Origin: Levilactobacillus namurensis DSM 19117
GTDB lineage: Bacteria > Bacillota > Bacilli > Lactobacillales > Lactobacillaceae
DNA: 64,000 bases
Assembly: GCF_001434785.1 (NCBI RefSeq)
Contig: NZ_AZDT01000028.1
Location: forward strand, 1 to 64,000
Direction of reading: 5' to 3'
Shown: positions 1 through 10,017 of the stretch, piece after piece
Layout: every line of letters starts with the position of its first letter
How positions within the stretch are numbered: the first letter of the stretch is position 1
Notes under the pieces: model-generated
What the model was told of the DNA's origin: nothing
The model's input: the letters and a program-made list of their open reading frames with translations, nothing else
Database searches by the model: none
Program-made: the position numbers and the translations under genes

Positions 1-60
1 CCTACACATATTTGGTTTGTCGAAACAATGTTCAGTTTTCAAAGGTCTACCAAGTTATCA
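1..60 (-). other. Leader of an rRNA operon running off the left edge
   Basis: Read on the minus strand, positions 45-10 give a stretch containing TTTGAAAACTGAACATTG, the kind of sequence found in Lactobacillales and Bacillales rRNA leaders and spacers. It lies 30-80 nt downstream of a strong tandem promoter pair pointing to the left edge. The rRNA genes themselves are outside the window, so this is inference from leader-like sequence plus promoter strength. An alternative is any highly expressed stable-RNA operon. Confidence 0.6.
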
Positions 61-88
61 GAAGCAATTGCTCCGTGACAACTTTTAA

Positions 89-117
89 AGTATATCATGT
101 CGGTTAAAACCTGTCAA
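89..117 (-). promoter_or_regulatory. Strong promoter P2 (putative rRNA operon)
   Basis: On the minus strand there is a consensus -35 TTGACA (117-112) and -10 TATACT (94-89) with exactly 17 nt between them. No open reading frame follows before the left edge. The AT-rich tract immediately upstream (118-180) resembles an UP element. The pattern fits the proximal promoter of a stable-RNA operon. Confidence 0.8.
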
Positions 118-201
118 CAACTTTTTAAATTTAATTTTGAATGTTTATTCAAAATTAGATTTATTAAGTTTGCTATCAAGGTTACCTCGACAACATAAAT
201 C

Positions 202-230
202 ATTGTATCAGTTGACGTTTACAGCGTCAA
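202..230 (-). promoter_or_regulatory. Upstream promoter P1 (putative rRNA operon)
   Basis: On the minus strand -35 TTGACG (230-225) and -10 TACAAT (207-202) are spaced by 17 nt, 113 nt upstream of P2. Tandem sigma-A promoters of this kind are usual for rRNA operons in Bacillota. The stretch 231-366 between P1 and the dusB terminator is AT-rich and holds no gene that I can see. Confidence 0.7.
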
Positions 231-366
231 GCACAAATTTCAAATCTGTATGAACATTCAGAAACTTGTTATTTATGCAATTGGCTGTCCTCACGACAAC
301 AAATAATATCTTATCAATCATTCCCCACCGGGTCAAGCCTTTTTTCAATTAAACCACTAATTTATC

Positions 367-399
367 AAAAAAGGACCGCCAGCCTTAGCTTGGGTCCTT
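367..399 (-). terminator. Terminator downstream of dusB
   Basis: On the minus strand AAGGACC and GGTCCTT form the base of a stem and are followed by a run of T. It ends the hslO-dusB transcript ahead of the rRNA promoters. Confidence 0.7.
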
Positions 400-420
400 C
401 TTATCCTATTCCTATTTAAA

Positions 421-1452
421 CTACCGATACCGCCGAACCGGGGCCCGTTGCGCACGAGCCGACAATTTAGCCAAAAAATCATCGAGTAGCGTCTGCATCG
501 TCGCTTCATCCGTAGCATCCGTTAATGCGACCTTGGTTCGGGCCGCGTGAGGGATACCTTTGAGGTAATAAGCAACCTGATTCCGGAAATCCATCGGCCC
601 TTCCTGCGGCCCCTTAGCCATACATAATTCGTGCAGGTGCGTCTTCGCCCAACCAATCTTCTGCTCAGGCGTTGCTTCCGGCAACAGGTCCCCCGTTGCC
701 AAATACTGATTGATCCGCTTAAGCAGCCATGGATTCCCCATGACGGCACGACCAATCATCACCCCATCGGCACCGACTTCCGTTAACATCCGTTTAGCGT
801 CTTCCGGCGTTCGCACATCCCCATTACCCATAAAGGGGATCGTCAAGTGAGCTGCCACCTGCGATAAAAGATCCCAGTCAGCCTTCCCCTGATACATCTG
901 TTTTCGGGTCCGTCCGTGCATGGCCACCGCACTCGCACCACCCGCTTCAGCCGCTAAGGCGTTCTCCACGGCGTACAAATGCCGGTCGTCCCAGCCAGTT
1001 CGCATCTTAACCGTTACCGGCTTATGCACAGCGGCCACCACGGCAGCCACCATATCGTGGACCTTATCCGGATCTAAAAGCCACTTGGCACCAGCTTCCG
1101 TGTTGACGACCTTATTCACGGGACATCCCATATTAATATCGATAATGTCCGCTGGCGTCTGTTGGTCCACGAACTGGGCCGCTTGGACCAACGTCTCCTG
1201 GGTCCCGCCGAAGATCTGGATACTCATCGGGTGTTCCCGTGGATCAACCGCCATCATGGCTAACGTCCGTTGGTTATGGTAGTGAATTCCCTGGCCAGAG
1301 ATCATCTCACACTCAACCAGTCCCGCACCAAACTCCTTACAGATGACACGAAAGGCAACGTTCGTTACCCCAGCCATGGGGGCGACCACGACTCGGTTGG
1401 GAATCGTGACTTGACCAATCTTCCAGGGAGTATTCAAGTGTTCTTGGGTCAT
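421..1452 (-). CDS. dusB: tRNA-dihydrouridine synthase DusB
   Basis: FMN-dependent enzyme that reduces uridine to dihydrouridine in the tRNA D-loop, using NADPH, in the cytoplasm. The 343-residue protein begins with the Dus TIM-barrel signature (NRVVVAPMAGVTN, about residues 19-31). It carries the family block INMGCPVNKV with the catalytic Cys near residue 109, VKMRTGW, and AMHGRTRKQ in the FMN/RNA-binding half. Length is normal. The start has an AGGAG site 9 nt upstream, inside the end of hslO, so the two are translationally close. In related lactobacilli lysS often follows this gene; here a terminator and rRNA promoters follow instead. Confidence 0.93.
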   Translation of the reverse strand: MTQEHLNTPWKIGQVTIPNRVVVAPMAGVTNVAFRVICKEFGAGLVECEMISGQGIHYHNQRTLAMMAVDPREHPMSIQIFGGTQETLVQAAQFVDQQTPADIIDINMGCPVNKVVNTEAGAKWLLDPDKVHDMVAAVVAAVHKPVTVKMRTGWDDRHLYAVENALAAEAGGASAVAMHGRTRKQMYQGKADWDLLSQVAAHLTIPFMGNGDVRTPEDAKRMLTEVGADGVMIGRAVMGNPWLLKRINQYLATGDLLPEATPEQKIGWAKTHLHELCMAKGPQEGPMDFRNQVAYYLKGIPHAARTKVALTDATDEATMQTLLDDFLAKLSARAQRAPVRRYR

Positions 1453-1456
1453 CGGA

Positions 1457-2344
1457 CTACTTCTCCTGAGCCTGGGTCATGATCTGCCGCAGGTCGTCTT
1501 CTGAGAATTGATACTTCTCCCCACAGAAGTGGCACACCGCTTCGGCCCCGTGATCCTGTTCGATCATTTCCTTAATGGCATCCTTAGAGACTGAGGCCAA
1601 GGCCTTAGCAAATCGGTCCTTCGAGCAGTCACACTTGAACGCCACCGGCATCTTTTGCAAAATCTGAACGTCTTCATCCGTAAACAACAGCTTAAGAATA
1701 TCTTCCGGCGTCTGCCCAGCCAATAGGAGTTCTGAAACCATCGGCATCGACTTCAACCGTTGTTCCAAGCGAGAGATGGCTTCGTCTGAAGCTCCCGGCA
1801 TGACTTGAATCATGAAGCCCCCCGCAACCTTGACCGTATTATCGGGTTCTACGAAAACGGAGACCCCGACCGCACTCGGAATCTGTTCGGACTTTGCCAG
1901 ATAATAGGTAAAGTCCTCTCCTAATTCACCGGAAACTAACGGAACTTGTCCCGTGTAGGGCTGACCAAGTCCTTGGTCCTTAGTCACCGTCAGCATCCCA
2001 GCCGTCCCAACGGCCTTCTTCACATCCAGCTTGTGCTTGGTATTCAAAGGCAAACTGGTGTGCGGGTATTGGAGATACCCCTTAACGGTCCCGTCAGCGT
2101 TACCATCCGCCACAATGGCGCCGACCGGTCCGTGCCCATTGACCTTAACTGTCAGCTTTTCCTTCCCCTTAAGTAACGAGGTCGACAACAGGAGGGTCCC
2201 AATTAAGGTCCGCCCCAAAGCTGCTGTGGCCGTACTCCAGGTGTCGTGCCGGCGTTGGGCTTCCGCCACCGTATCCGTGGCATCGACCACGTAGGCCCGA
2301 AACATCCCATGATCAATCAAACTCTTAACTAAATAATCTGCCAT
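1457..2344 (-). CDS. hslO: Redox-regulated chaperone Hsp33
   Basis: Holdase that binds unfolding proteins under oxidative stress and is activated when its zinc centre is oxidised. The 295-residue protein has the N-terminal Hsp33 fold (MADYLVKSLIDHGMFRAY) and the C-terminal zinc switch CDC at about residues 238-240 with CHFC at about 271-274. All four cysteines are present, so the redox switch looks intact. It sits between ftsH and dusB, 4 nt before dusB, and the start is preceded by an AGTTAGG site. The ftsH-hslO-dusB order is common in lactobacilli. Confidence 0.95.
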   Translation of the reverse strand: MADYLVKSLIDHGMFRAYVVDATDTVAEAQRRHDTWSTATAALGRTLIGTLLLSTSLLKGKEKLTVKVNGHGPVGAIVADGNADGTVKGYLQYPHTSLPLNTKHKLDVKKAVGTAGMLTVTKDQGLGQPYTGQVPLVSGELGEDFTYYLAKSEQIPSAVGVSVFVEPDNTVKVAGGFMIQVMPGASDEAISRLEQRLKSMPMVSELLLAGQTPEDILKLLFTDEDVQILQKMPVAFKCDCSKDRFAKALASVSKDAIKEMIEQDHGAEAVCHFCGEKYQFSEDDLRQIMTQAQEK

Positions 2345-2451
2345 CTTACCTAACTTCCCTTCAATTCATTCCGTTAAATTCCCTGAGCGCCTTACGCGTT
2401 CCGTTTCTACCATGCCTAACCTTACCAGAAACCTTTCAAATTGCAAACAAC

Positions 2452-2489
2452 AAAGGGACCGGAAGATAACTTCCAGTCCCTTGGTGTTG
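2452..2489 (-). terminator. Terminator of ftsH
   Basis: On the minus strand AAGGGAC and GTCCCTT (one G-U inside) form a stem followed by a short T-rich tract. It lies directly after the ftsH stop, so hslO-dusB is probably transcribed from its own promoter or by read-through. Confidence 0.65.
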
Positions 2490-2493
2490 CTGC

Positions 2494-4638
2494 TTATTCT
2501 TCAGAATGGTCGTGTGGCTCAGTCGTAGACTGTGAATTCTCAGCATCGTGATCAGCACTCTGATCAGATACACTGGTTTCATCAGTCTCACTGTTTGTCG
2601 CACTTGAATCGGCCGACGTTGAGGCCAGCTTAGCTTCCGTAGAAGCATGGCGAGCCGCTTCACGGCGTTCCAATTCACGCTTAGACTCTTCAAACGTCGC
2701 AGCTTTTTCACTTGGAAATTCATTGTTATCGTTAGTTTCTGGCATCTTCCCCGTATTAAACAAACTGAGAATCTGCTTTTCATCCAACGTTTCGTACTTC
2801 AGCAGGGCTTCCGCAATAATCTTGTGTTCCGCCTTATGCTCTTCCAAAATCTTCCGTGCCGTATCGTGCGCTTCGTTAATGATGCGTCGAACTTCACTGT
2901 CGATTAAGTTGGACGTGTGTTCAGAGTAGGCAGGTTGGTTGTAGTAGCCAGCACCAGCGAATGGTTGGCCACCAGAACTCTCCAGTGCCACCGTTCCGAC
3001 TGCATCGCTCATCCCGTACTGGGTAACCATGGCCCGCGCAATCTGCGTAGCCTGCTCAAAGTCATTGGAAGCTCCGGACGATTCAGAATGGAAAATCAAT
3101 TCTTCGGCCGTCCGACCACCCATTAACCCGGCAATCTGTTCCATGGCATCCTTCTTGGACATCAGCATCTGGTCTTCCCGTGGCAACATGATGGCGTATC
3201 CGCCGGCACGACCACGAGGGACGATGGTTACCTTGTGAACTACCCGTGCGTCGTTCAGAACTAACCCCACAATGGTGTGTCCAGCTTCGTGGTACGCCAC
3301 CGTCTTGCGTTCTTCCGGACTCACGACCCGGTCCTTCTTGGCTGGCCCCGCAATGACCCGGTCTTCCGCTTCGTCTAAGTCGGAAGCATCGACTTGCGTC
3401 TTATTCCGCCGGGCTGCCAATAAGGCCGCTTCGTTCAACAGGTTTTCCAAGTCAGCCCCGACAAAACCGGGAGTCTGCTTGGCAATTTCCTTCAGATCAA
3501 CATCGTTAGCCAACGGCTTGTTCTTGGCGTGAACCTTCAAGATTGCTTCACGACCCTTAACATCTGGACGACCCACTAAGATCTTCCGGTCAAACCGTCC
3601 TGGCCGTAACAGCGCTGGGTCCAAGACATCGGAACGGTTCGTCGCGGCCATCACAATGACCCCTTCACTTCCCGTGAACCCGTCCATTTCAACCAGCAAT
3701 TGGTTCAAGGTTTGTTCCCGTTCATCGTGGCCACCGCCCATGCCGGCACCCCGTTGACGACCAACCGCATCAATTTCATCAATAAAGATGATAGATGGTG
3801 CGGCCTTCTTGGCCTGCTCAAACAGATCCCGGACACGGCTGGCCCCGACACCAACGAACATTTCCACGAAGTCTGAACCAGAGATCGAGAAGAAAGGAAC
3901 GCCAGCTTCACCGGCAACCGCCTTCGCTAACAACGTTTTACCAGTACCAGGAGGACCCTCTAGTAAGACCCCAGACGGGATCCGGGCACCTAATGATACA
4001 AATTTACGTGGATTCTTCAAGAACTCGACCACTTCGACCAGTTCCTGCTTTTCCTCTTCCTCACCAGCAACGTCTGAGAACCGTACTTTGTTCTCTTTGC
4101 TGTCCGCTGGCTTGGCTTTGCTCTTCCCAAAGTTCATGACTCGGCCATTGCCGCCGCCTTGGCCGGCTTGACCCATCATCATGTAGAAGAAGAAGAAGAA
4201 AATCACGAGTGGTGCGACGTAAACCAAGAGGTTAATCCAGAACCCGCTTGACTCTTCCGCTTTAGTGTTCATTTTGACATTGTGCTGCTTAGCGGTCTTG
4301 TCAATCTCAGAAACCGTCGAGTTATTAGTCAAGACTTGCGTTGTAAAGCCAGTCACAGCGGTACTTTGACTACCACCTAGACTGAACCCGGTGTTCGTGG
4401 TCCGCTTTTGCGCGTTCCGGTACTCACCGGTAATCTTGTAAACGCCCCCCGAAGGTTGAATGGAGAAGTTCTTAATCTTATTCGCATTCAGATCTTTGAC
4501 GAACTGACTCGATTGGATTTCTTGGGATTGTGAGCTGGTGTTGTTCCCGTTGAACAGGTAAACCACACCGATGATCAACAAGAAGATCACAATGTAAAAC
4601 AGGCTATTGCGGAATAGTCCGTTTCGTCGATTATTCAT
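2494..4638 (-). CDS. ftsH: ATP-dependent zinc metalloprotease FtsH
   Basis: Membrane-anchored AAA+ protease that degrades misassembled membrane proteins and short-lived regulators. Two N-terminal membrane segments (about residues 8-27 and 130-150) flank an extracytoplasmic domain. They are followed by Walker A GPPGTGKT, Walker [10 protein letters not shown], the second region of homology and the zinc site HEAGH. A long acidic, Ser/Thr/Glu-rich C-terminal tail ends the protein. An in-frame extension of 13 codons upstream exists, but AAGGAGG precedes the ATG at 4638 at proper spacing and the protein then begins [12 protein letters not shown] as in relatives. It follows hpt and tilS, the classic Bacillota order. 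The C-terminal tail is the most variable part of the family. Confidence 0.97.
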   Translation of the reverse strand: MNNRRNGLFRNSLFYIVIFLLIIGVVYLFNGNNTSSQSQEIQSSQFVKDLNANKIKNFSIQPSGGVYKITGEYRNAQKRTTNTGFSLGGSQSTAVTGFTTQVLTNNSTVSEIDKTAKQHNVKMNTKAEESSGFWINLLVYVAPLVIFFFFFYMMMGQAGQGGGNGRVMNFGKSKAKPADSKENKVRFSDVAGEEEEKQELVEVVEFLKNPRKFVSLGARIPSGVLLEGPPGTGKTLLAKAVAGEAGVPFFSISGSDFVEMFVGVGASRVRDLFEQAKKAAPSIIFIDEIDAVGRQRGAGMGGGHDEREQTLNQLLVEMDGFTGSEGVIVMAATNRSDVLDPALLRPGRFDRKILVGRPDVKGREAILKVHAKNKPLANDVDLKEIAKQTPGFVGADLENLLNEAALLAARRNKTQVDASDLDEAEDRVIAGPAKKDRVVSPEERKTVAYHEAGHTIVGLVLNDARVVHKVTIVPRGRAGGYAIMLPREDQMLMSKKDAMEQIAGLMGGRTAEELIFHSESSGASNDFEQATQIARAMVTQYGMSDAVGTVALESSGGQPFAGAGYYNQPAYSEHTSNLIDSEVRRIINEAHDTARKILEEHKAEHKIIAEALLKYETLDEKQILSLFNTGKMPETNDNNEFPSEKAATFEESKRELERREAARHASTEAKLASTSADSSATNSETDETSVSDQSADHDAENSQSTTEPHDHSEE

Positions 4639-4751
4639 GTCGTGCCTCCTTACCTCACAGTTCCCAACCTGACACACAGATAGGAACGAAAATTAGAGCT
4701 TATGCCCTTTAACTAAATTAGATGTTATCACAATTGACTATCGTTGACTAA

Positions 4752-5294
4752 TTATTTATCCGAATAGACTTCCGGCTTCAAAACCCCGACGTAAGGCAGG
4801 TTCCGATATTTCTCTTCATAGTCCAGACCATAGCCCACTACGAATTCGCTAGGAACGTTAAACCCAACGTAATCCGCCTTGGCTTCAACCACGCGGCCAC
4901 TAGGCTTGTCCATCAACGTGCAGACCTTAATGGACTTCGCTTTCCGGTCGCGTAACAGGTCCTCAAGGTACTTCAGCGTCCGCCCGGTATCGATAATGTC
5001 TTCAACTAACAAAACATCACGCCCCGCAACATCCGTATCCAGATCCTTCAGCAAGGTAATCGTTCCGGAAGAGGAAGTGCCCCCATGATAACTGGAGATA
5101 TCAATAAAGTCGATTTCGGCATAGATATCCATGTCCCGGATCACGTCGGTCATGAACAAGATGGCCCCCTTCAGGACACAAATGATCAATGGCGTCTTAT
5201 CACGATAATCCTCCGTCAGTTGTGACCCCAGTCGTTTGCAGACCGCGGCGATGTCTTCTTCGCTGTATAGGACCTTTTCAATATCGTTGTTCAT
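4752..5294 (-). CDS. hpt: Hypoxanthine phosphoribosyltransferase
   Basis: Purine-salvage enzyme that converts hypoxanthine or guanine plus PRPP to IMP or GMP. The 180-residue protein has the PRPP-binding loop [14 protein letters not shown] (about residues 95-108) and the N-terminal [14 protein letters not shown] block. An AAAGGGG site precedes the ATG. It overlaps the 3' end of tilS by 17 nt, so the two are coupled. The tilS-hpt-ftsH order is conserved in Bacillota. Confidence 0.95.
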   Translation of the reverse strand: MNNDIEKVLYSEEDIAAVCKRLGSQLTEDYRDKTPLIICVLKGAILFMTDVIRDMDIYAEIDFIDISSYHGGTSSSGTITLLKDLDTDVAGRDVLLVEDIIDTGRTLKYLEDLLRDRKAKSIKVCTLMDKPSGRVVEAKADYVGFNVPSEFVVGYGLDYEEKYRNLPYVGVLKPEVYSDK

Positions 5295-6675
5295 CTTTTT
5301 CCCCTTTCACCGATTCCGGTTGGTATCCAATATGATAAGTTGTTGCCCGTTGCCGGTGCGGCCAGACCGCCCACTTCACACCCAGTGCCGCCAGGACCTC
5401 GCCCTGAGCGGTTACCAGGACTGGGACTCGCGCCCGTTGCGTCTGAGGCACTTTTGCGTTAATCAGCGCTCGCCGTACCGATTGATGATGTCCGTCCGCC
5501 AACCGCAACCGGTCCGTTGTTCGCCACGACCGAACCATCAAGGGCAATTGACTTGCGCTCAAGCTAAGGGTTCGGTGAGGTGAATCATGATCGGGGGCTG
5601 ACTGAAAGACGCCAAGCAGATAGCCGTTACCGACCGTCTGCCATTGGTTCAATACTACCATAAAACTAATTTGTTCCGGTGGATTTTTCACGAATTTTTG
5701 CGGTTGCCAGAACAGAAACATCCGGTAACGCTTTTCTAGAATCCATCCGTTACTAAAAACGATTTGCCCCGTAGGACGCTGGACGTGCCGCAGGAGTTTA
5801 AGGGCTTGGTCTAAATGACTGGGGGCCGTCGATAATTGAGGGGCCGTCTGCTTGATCAAGCGGCCCAACAACAGCCGTTGTTCAGCTAACGGTCGCTCTA
5901 AGAGTGGCGCGACCTGTCCTGTGACCGGGTGACGATTCGTGATAATGGTCGCCAACGTCTGATCCAAAGAGCGGTCCGCCACGGCCAAGACCGCGGCTAG
6001 CTGAGCGCCGTAGTCCTGTAAGTGGGCGACCACCTGGGGATTCTCTACCGTCAGTACCGGCAATACCCGATGCCGGATGCGGTTCCGACTCGCCGTCAGG
6101 TCCTGATTGGTCGCATCTTCGTACCACGGCACCTGGTGCTGCTGCGCGTATTGGCGAAGCTGCGCCTTGGTGAAGGGCAGTAACGGGTGCCGGACCTCCC
6201 CGGTACCCAACGGCCGACTCGCCGCCATCCCCGTCAGCTGGGTAAGGTTGCCGCCCCGTAGAAGCTTGAGGAGAATGGTCTCAGCCTGCTCATCGGCTTG
6301 GTGGGCCGTTGCGACCCAGGTGGCCGCTTGCGTAGTCAGGGCGGTCGCAAAGAACCGGTAGCGAAAAGCCCGGGCAGCCGCTTCGATCCCCGTTTCTGGA
6401 TGTTGAGCCACGGGCCAATGACGGACTAGCACCGGTAAGCCCCGATCCGCACACCACTGCCGAAGAAACGTCTCTTCCGCTCGACTCTGGTCCCGTAATT
6501 CGTGATTCACGTGGACCACCGTTAACGGCCCCCGTTCAGCGGCCGGTAGGGTTCGCAACAGAGCCAAGAGCACCATTGAATCCACCCCGGTTGAGACCGC
6601 GACCAATCCCGGTTGGGGGTGGTGGTCCCACCCCTGGGCGTGCCAATTCTGTCGAAATGCCGTTTCTAGAGACAC
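5278..6675 (-). CDS. tilS: tRNA(Ile)-lysidine synthase TilS
   Basis: Modifies C34 of the CAU-anticodon tRNA-Ile to lysidine with ATP and lysine, so that AUA codons are read as isoleucine; essential in most bacteria. The P-loop of the N-type ATP pyrophosphatase is [13 protein letters not shown] (about residues 25-37), a variant of SGGxDS with Thr for one Gly. [10 protein letters not shown] and the C-terminal TilS substrate domain follow. The start is GTG with a GGGGGGA site upstream. Length 465 is normal. The STGVDS P-loop is the one mild oddity. Confidence 0.92.
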   Translation of the reverse strand: MSLETAFRQNWHAQGWDHHPQPGLVAVSTGVDSMVLLALLRTLPAAERGPLTVVHVNHELRDQSRAEETFLRQWCADRGLPVLVRHWPVAQHPETGIEAAARAFRYRFFATALTTQAATWVATAHQADEQAETILLKLLRGGNLTQLTGMAASRPLGTGEVRHPLLPFTKAQLRQYAQQHQVPWYEDATNQDLTASRNRIRHRVLPVLTVENPQVVAHLQDYGAQLAAVLAVADRSLDQTLATIITNRHPVTGQVAPLLERPLAEQRLLLGRLIKQTAPQLSTAPSHLDQALKLLRHVQRPTGQIVFSNGWILEKRYRMFLFWQPQKFVKNPPEQISFMVVLNQWQTVGNGYLLGVFQSAPDHDSPHRTLSLSASQLPLMVRSWRTTDRLRLADGHHQSVRRALINAKVPQTQRARVPVLVTAQGEVLAALGVKWAVWPHRQRATTYHIGYQPESVKGEKDEQRY

Positions 6676-6697
6676 CGGCCATCCCCCCTTTAGGTAA

Positions 6698-6732
6698 ATA
6701 AAAAGGGCCGCAACTCGTGCGGTCCCTTTCTG
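6698..6732 (-). terminator. Terminator after yabR
   Basis: On the minus strand AAGGGaCCGCA pairs with TGCGGcCCTT around a short loop and is followed by TTTTTATTT. It separates yabR from the tilS-hpt block. Confidence 0.8.
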
Positions 6733-6754
6733 ATTTCAGTATCCGTACAGGAGA

Positions 6755-7309
6755 CTAGCTCCGCCGACCGCCACGGCCGCCACGCTTGCCTTCCGTATTC
6801 CGCTTGATCGTCGTAAGACGCTCTTCGCTTTGCTTCAAGAAGCCGGACATCATGTCGTCAAAGTTCTCCTTGTGGTTCGAGTGATGACTTGCGAAACGTC
6901 CGTTCGCTGAAGAATGGTGTGACCGCGGACCGTTATTCTCAAAACGCCGGCCGCCATGCCCGTGGTCCCCGCCATTATTATGGAAGTTTCCCCGGTGGTC
7001 ATTGCCGCCCCGGTGGTCGCCGTGTTCACGTCGATCGCCGGTGTGGGGCCGATGACTGTGCTCAGAAGCCGGATGATCCGTCGCCTTTCGAATCGACAAC
7101 CCAATCTTACCGTCATTTCCAACGGTCAATACCTTGACCGTTACCTCGTCCCCAACAGATAACACGTCGTGAATGTCCTTCACGTACCCGTCAGAGATTT
7201 CACTAATGTGGACCAACCCGGTCTTGTGGTCACCTAAATCAACAAATGCGCCAAAGTTCGTAATTCCAGAGACCTTTCCGGAAACTTTAGCTCCAACCTC
7301 GATTGCCAT
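6755..7309 (-). CDS. yabR: S1-domain RNA-binding protein YabR (general stress protein 13 type)
   Basis: Small cytoplasmic RNA-binding protein with one S1 domain (about residues 4-72: VGAKVSGKVSGITNFGAFVDL, then GLVHISEIS). After that comes a roughly 75-residue low-complexity segment rich in His, Gly, Asn and Arg, and a short basic end (KRGGRGGRRS). The ORF extends 57 codons further up, but AAGGAGG precedes the ATG at 7309 and MAIEVG is the usual N-terminus. It lies between divIC and tilS, as in Bacillus. The His/Gly/Arg tail is far longer than the S1 domain needs and probably adds RNA or metal binding (inference). Molecular role in this organism is unknown. Confidence 0.85.
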   Translation of the reverse strand: MAIEVGAKVSGKVSGITNFGAFVDLGDHKTGLVHISEISDGYVKDIHDVLSVGDEVTVKVLTVGNDGKIGLSIRKATDHPASEHSHRPHTGDRREHGDHRGGNDHRGNFHNNGGDHGHGGRRFENNGPRSHHSSANGRFASHHSNHKENFDDMMSGFLKQSEERLTTIKRNTEGKRGGRGGRRS

Positions 7310-7481
7310 AAACAAGAAGTTCCTCCTTAAAATAAGTGCTTTCAGTATAACACAATTTCTCCCAATGCCACACGCCAAAACTTGAAAAGACTTGTCCCAA
7401 ATTCGCCCCCCTGCCGCGACCGGATCAGTCTGGGGACGTCCGGGAACGTTCTGGGTCAATTCTAACCCCTCGCCGCCCATA

Positions 7482-7517
7482 AAAAAAGCCCGCGACTCCC
7501 TAGGGAATCGCGAGCTA
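7482..7517 (-). terminator. Terminator after divIC
   Basis: On the minus strand AGCTCGCGA and TCGCGGGCT form a stem followed by seven T. Confidence 0.8.
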
Positions 7518-7521
7518 ACGT

Positions 7522-7935
7522 CTACTTCGCCGTGACATCATTTGCGTGATCTCCCGGTAAACTATAGATGGTTTCATTAGACTTCGAATAATAGTACTTC
7601 GACCGAATCAACTGGCCCAAATAATCTTGGTCATTCAGCTGCTTCACCTGGGCCTTCAAATCGGCATTGGTGTGCTTGGCCTTGGCCAACTGCCGCTGAC
7701 TGGTCACGACCTGCTGATCGACCTTATGGCGACTCGCGTTAGTTCGTACCAGCTGGACCCCCAGAATTAAGATGAAGAAGGCAAAGCACGCGATGATCCG
7801 CAACGCCCGTTTGGCCCGTCGCCGACTCATCCAGTTACGCCGGTGCTTGGCCGCGGCATGCTGCCGGTCCAGCAATCGCGTGTAATCGTTTTCTAAGCGT
7901 TCAACTTTTGCCGTATGCGGTTGTTTCGTTGCCAT
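7522..7935 (-). CDS. divIC: Septum formation initiator DivIC (FtsB family)
   Basis: Bitopic membrane protein of the divisome that pairs with FtsL and DivIB. The 137-residue protein has a basic cytoplasmic N-terminus (about residues 1-47), one membrane segment (IIACFAFFILILGVQLV), then a coiled-coil-like stretch (RQLAKAKHTNADLKAQVKQLND) and the short C-terminal YLGQLIRSKYYYS block of the family. The ATG at 7935 is preferred to a GTG three codons upstream because of spacing to GGGG. It lies between rqcP and yabR, the usual place. Confidence 0.88.
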   Translation of the reverse strand: MATKQPHTAKVERLENDYTRLLDRQHAAAKHRRNWMSRRRAKRALRIIACFAFFILILGVQLVRTNASRHKVDQQVVTSQRQLAKAKHTNADLKAQVKQLNDQDYLGQLIRSKYYYSKSNETIYSLPGDHANDVTAK

Positions 7936-8038
7936 GTTCTCCACCCCACTAGAGTTGACCAGATTTATTAACTTGAGTATAGCAAGTTCCCGTTGGCCCG
8001 TCTAGCGCGTTCAGCAGAATGTAAACCATTCGTTACAA

Positions 8039-8320
8039 TTATTCGTTTGCGGACTGCCGAAAGTCTTGGGCGTATTCCTCTTTCACGATGGTGTACATCC
8101 GTTCGGCGTCTTCCTTCTTGGTGGTCTCCAATAACTCGTTAACTTTGACGGTTAACGTTTTATTCCCAAACTTAATCACTAACTCGTCGTTCGTGGCGAC
8201 GTTGCTGGACGACTTAGCCACCTTATCGTTGATCAGGATTCGACCCTTATCCGCGATTTCCTTAGCGACCGACCGCCGCTTGATGATCCGTGAAACCTTT
8301 AAAAATTTATCTAAACGCAT
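8039..8320 (-). CDS. rqcP: S4-domain RNA-binding protein RqcP
   Basis: The 93-residue protein has an N-terminal S4 domain ([21 protein letters not shown], then [13 protein letters not shown]). This is the YabO/Hsp15-like family, now known as RqcP, which works with RqcH in ribosome-associated quality control by helping poly-alanine tailing of stalled chains on 50S subunits. GGAGG precedes the ATG. Only 1 nt separates it from the stop of the upstream flippase-like gene, so they are co-transcribed. Assignment rests on domain, length and gene neighbourhood. Confidence 0.87.
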   Translation of the reverse strand: MRLDKFLKVSRIIKRRSVAKEIADKGRILINDKVAKSSSNVATNDELVIKFGNKTLTVKVNELLETTKKEDAERMYTIVKEEYAQDFRQSANE

Positions 8321-8321
8321 C

Positions 8322-9902
8322 TTATTTGCCTCCGTGTAACCGTAATTTTTGCCAAAAACGTAAGAGTTGATCCGCGTGCGGCAACGTTAGCCATTCGCGA
8401 ACCGTCAATAGTCGACTCCCCAAAGCCGTTGCCAGGAACAGGATCACGCCCGCCGGAATCGTCAGCATCAATATCCCACCGGCAGCGCCCCGTCCCACCA
8501 TCAAGCCGGGCCACCAGGCCGCAAGCCCGTGCAACAGGAGTTGTAAGCCGCCCACCATTAGGGCAACACAGCCCAGTAGCTTGCCTAGAAACGGGAAGGT
8601 CCAGATACCTGAACGTAACATCACCGGTGACCCGTACCAGATTACCCCGGCCATGACCAGCAGGCTACCGACCGTAACCCAGCTCGCGCCCAGGCCCCCC
8701 CAGTGCATGACTGCCCAATGGTTAACTAACCCTTTGACGACTAGTCCACTGACCAAGGCCACCACCGTCAAGCGGTACTGGTCTTGGCTTTGCAGGACAC
8801 TATTATAGGTCTGAATCAGCGTGGCCAGTATGATGCTCAGCATGTACACGGCCAACATCGCCGTTCCCTGCTGATTTCCAAACAATAACCGGTCGATCCA
8901 GGGCATCAAGGTCATCAGTCCCGCCGTCGCGGCTGCCGCAATCACCAGAGCAATCCGCATCATGGTGGTGGTCAGGCGTTTGAACTCACGCTGTCGTCCC
9001 CGCTGCTGTGCGGCCGTTAATGCCGGCAGCAACGAGGTCGCAAAGGCCACCGCCACCACCAGGCCCAACTGAACCAACGGCTGACCACGGTCGTAGACCC
9101 CCTTGAGGTCCTTCGCCGCCAGGTCGCTCAGCCCCCCAGCGACCAACCCGTTCTTCACGGTAAAGGAGTCGATGAGTTGTAACAGGACCATCATCGCCGT
9201 TAAGAGACACAACGTCCCGCCTTCAACCAACAGTCGCCGACCGATGTGCGGGACCCGAGCCACCCGGGGTTCCCGCGGTCGACGCCAACGCGGTAAGACT
9301 AACCAGGCTGCGACCGCCGCTAAGGTCCCACTGCTCATGGCCCAAGCTCCCATCCGGTAGACCGACCACTGCTGAACCGTGGCCCAGCTGGCCACCAGTA
9401 GAATCACGGCGACCCGGACAATCTGCTCAACCACCTGTGACCGGGCGGTCGGCAACATTTCAAAGCGTCCCTGGTGGTAACCGCGTGTTACGGACAGGTC
9501 CGGCATCAACAGGAACATCCAGGCCACCGTTCGAATCAGTGGCGTCAACTGGCCATCCCCCATCCCCCGGGCAATCCAGGGGGCGCCGACCGTCAAGCCT
9601 ACAAATAGACTACCGGCCAGCCCCCAGGTCCACCGATAGACTTGCCGGGCAACTTGTTGCTGGGTGGGTAGGTCCGGCGCGTCCGCCACCAATTTAGAGA
9701 TGAACACCGGTAACCCGCTTAACGCGAAGGTCATCCCGATTCCGTAAAGCGGATAGACTTGCTGGTACACGTAGAAACCGGTATTACCCACCAGGTTCTG
9801 GAACGGGACCCGGTAGACGGCGCTCAACAGTTTAGCGATAAACGCCGCGAGCGATAGGATCAACGCTCCCCGTAACGTGGTCTTCGCGTTGTGGTGTTCC
9901 AT
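8322..9902 (-). CDS. Polysaccharide/lipid flippase-like membrane protein (MATE/MVF superfamily, SpoVB/YabM type)
   Basis: Integral membrane protein of 526 residues with about 14 hydrophobic segments. It begins [32 protein letters not shown], the signature of the SpoVB/YabM branch of the MurJ-Wzx superfamily. It is likely to flip a lipid-linked cell-envelope precursor, possibly lipid II. GGAGGGGG precedes the ATG. It sits between mfd and rqcP, the place of yabM in Bacillus. Substrate cannot be told from sequence; a dedicated lipid II flippase elsewhere in the genome is possible. Confidence 0.82.
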   Translation of the reverse strand: MEHHNAKTTLRGALILSLAAFIAKLLSAVYRVPFQNLVGNTGFYVYQQVYPLYGIGMTFALSGLPVFISKLVADAPDLPTQQQVARQVYRWTWGLAGSLFVGLTVGAPWIARGMGDGQLTPLIRTVAWMFLLMPDLSVTRGYHQGRFEMLPTARSQVVEQIVRVAVILLVASWATVQQWSVYRMGAWAMSSGTLAAVAAWLVLPRWRRPREPRVARVPHIGRRLLVEGGTLCLLTAMMVLLQLIDSFTVKNGLVAGGLSDLAAKDLKGVYDRGQPLVQLGLVVAVAFATSLLPALTAAQQRGRQREFKRLTTTMMRIALVIAAAATAGLMTLMPWIDRLLFGNQQGTAMLAVYMLSIILATLIQTYNSVLQSQDQYRLTVVALVSGLVVKGLVNHWAVMHWGGLGASWVTVGSLLVMAGVIWYGSPVMLRSGIWTFPFLGKLLGCVALMVGGLQLLLHGLAAWWPGLMVGRGAAGGILMLTIPAGVILFLATALGSRLLTVREWLTLPHADQLLRFWQKLRLHGGK

Positions 9903-10017
9903 GGTTCCCCCTCCTTCAAGTCTGATTAAGCCAATAAGTCCTTAGCTTAGCACAGGACGGGGCCCCAGCTTTTATTTTCTATGATTCTTAAGAAACTCTT
10001 GCCTAGTCTCCCTGACG

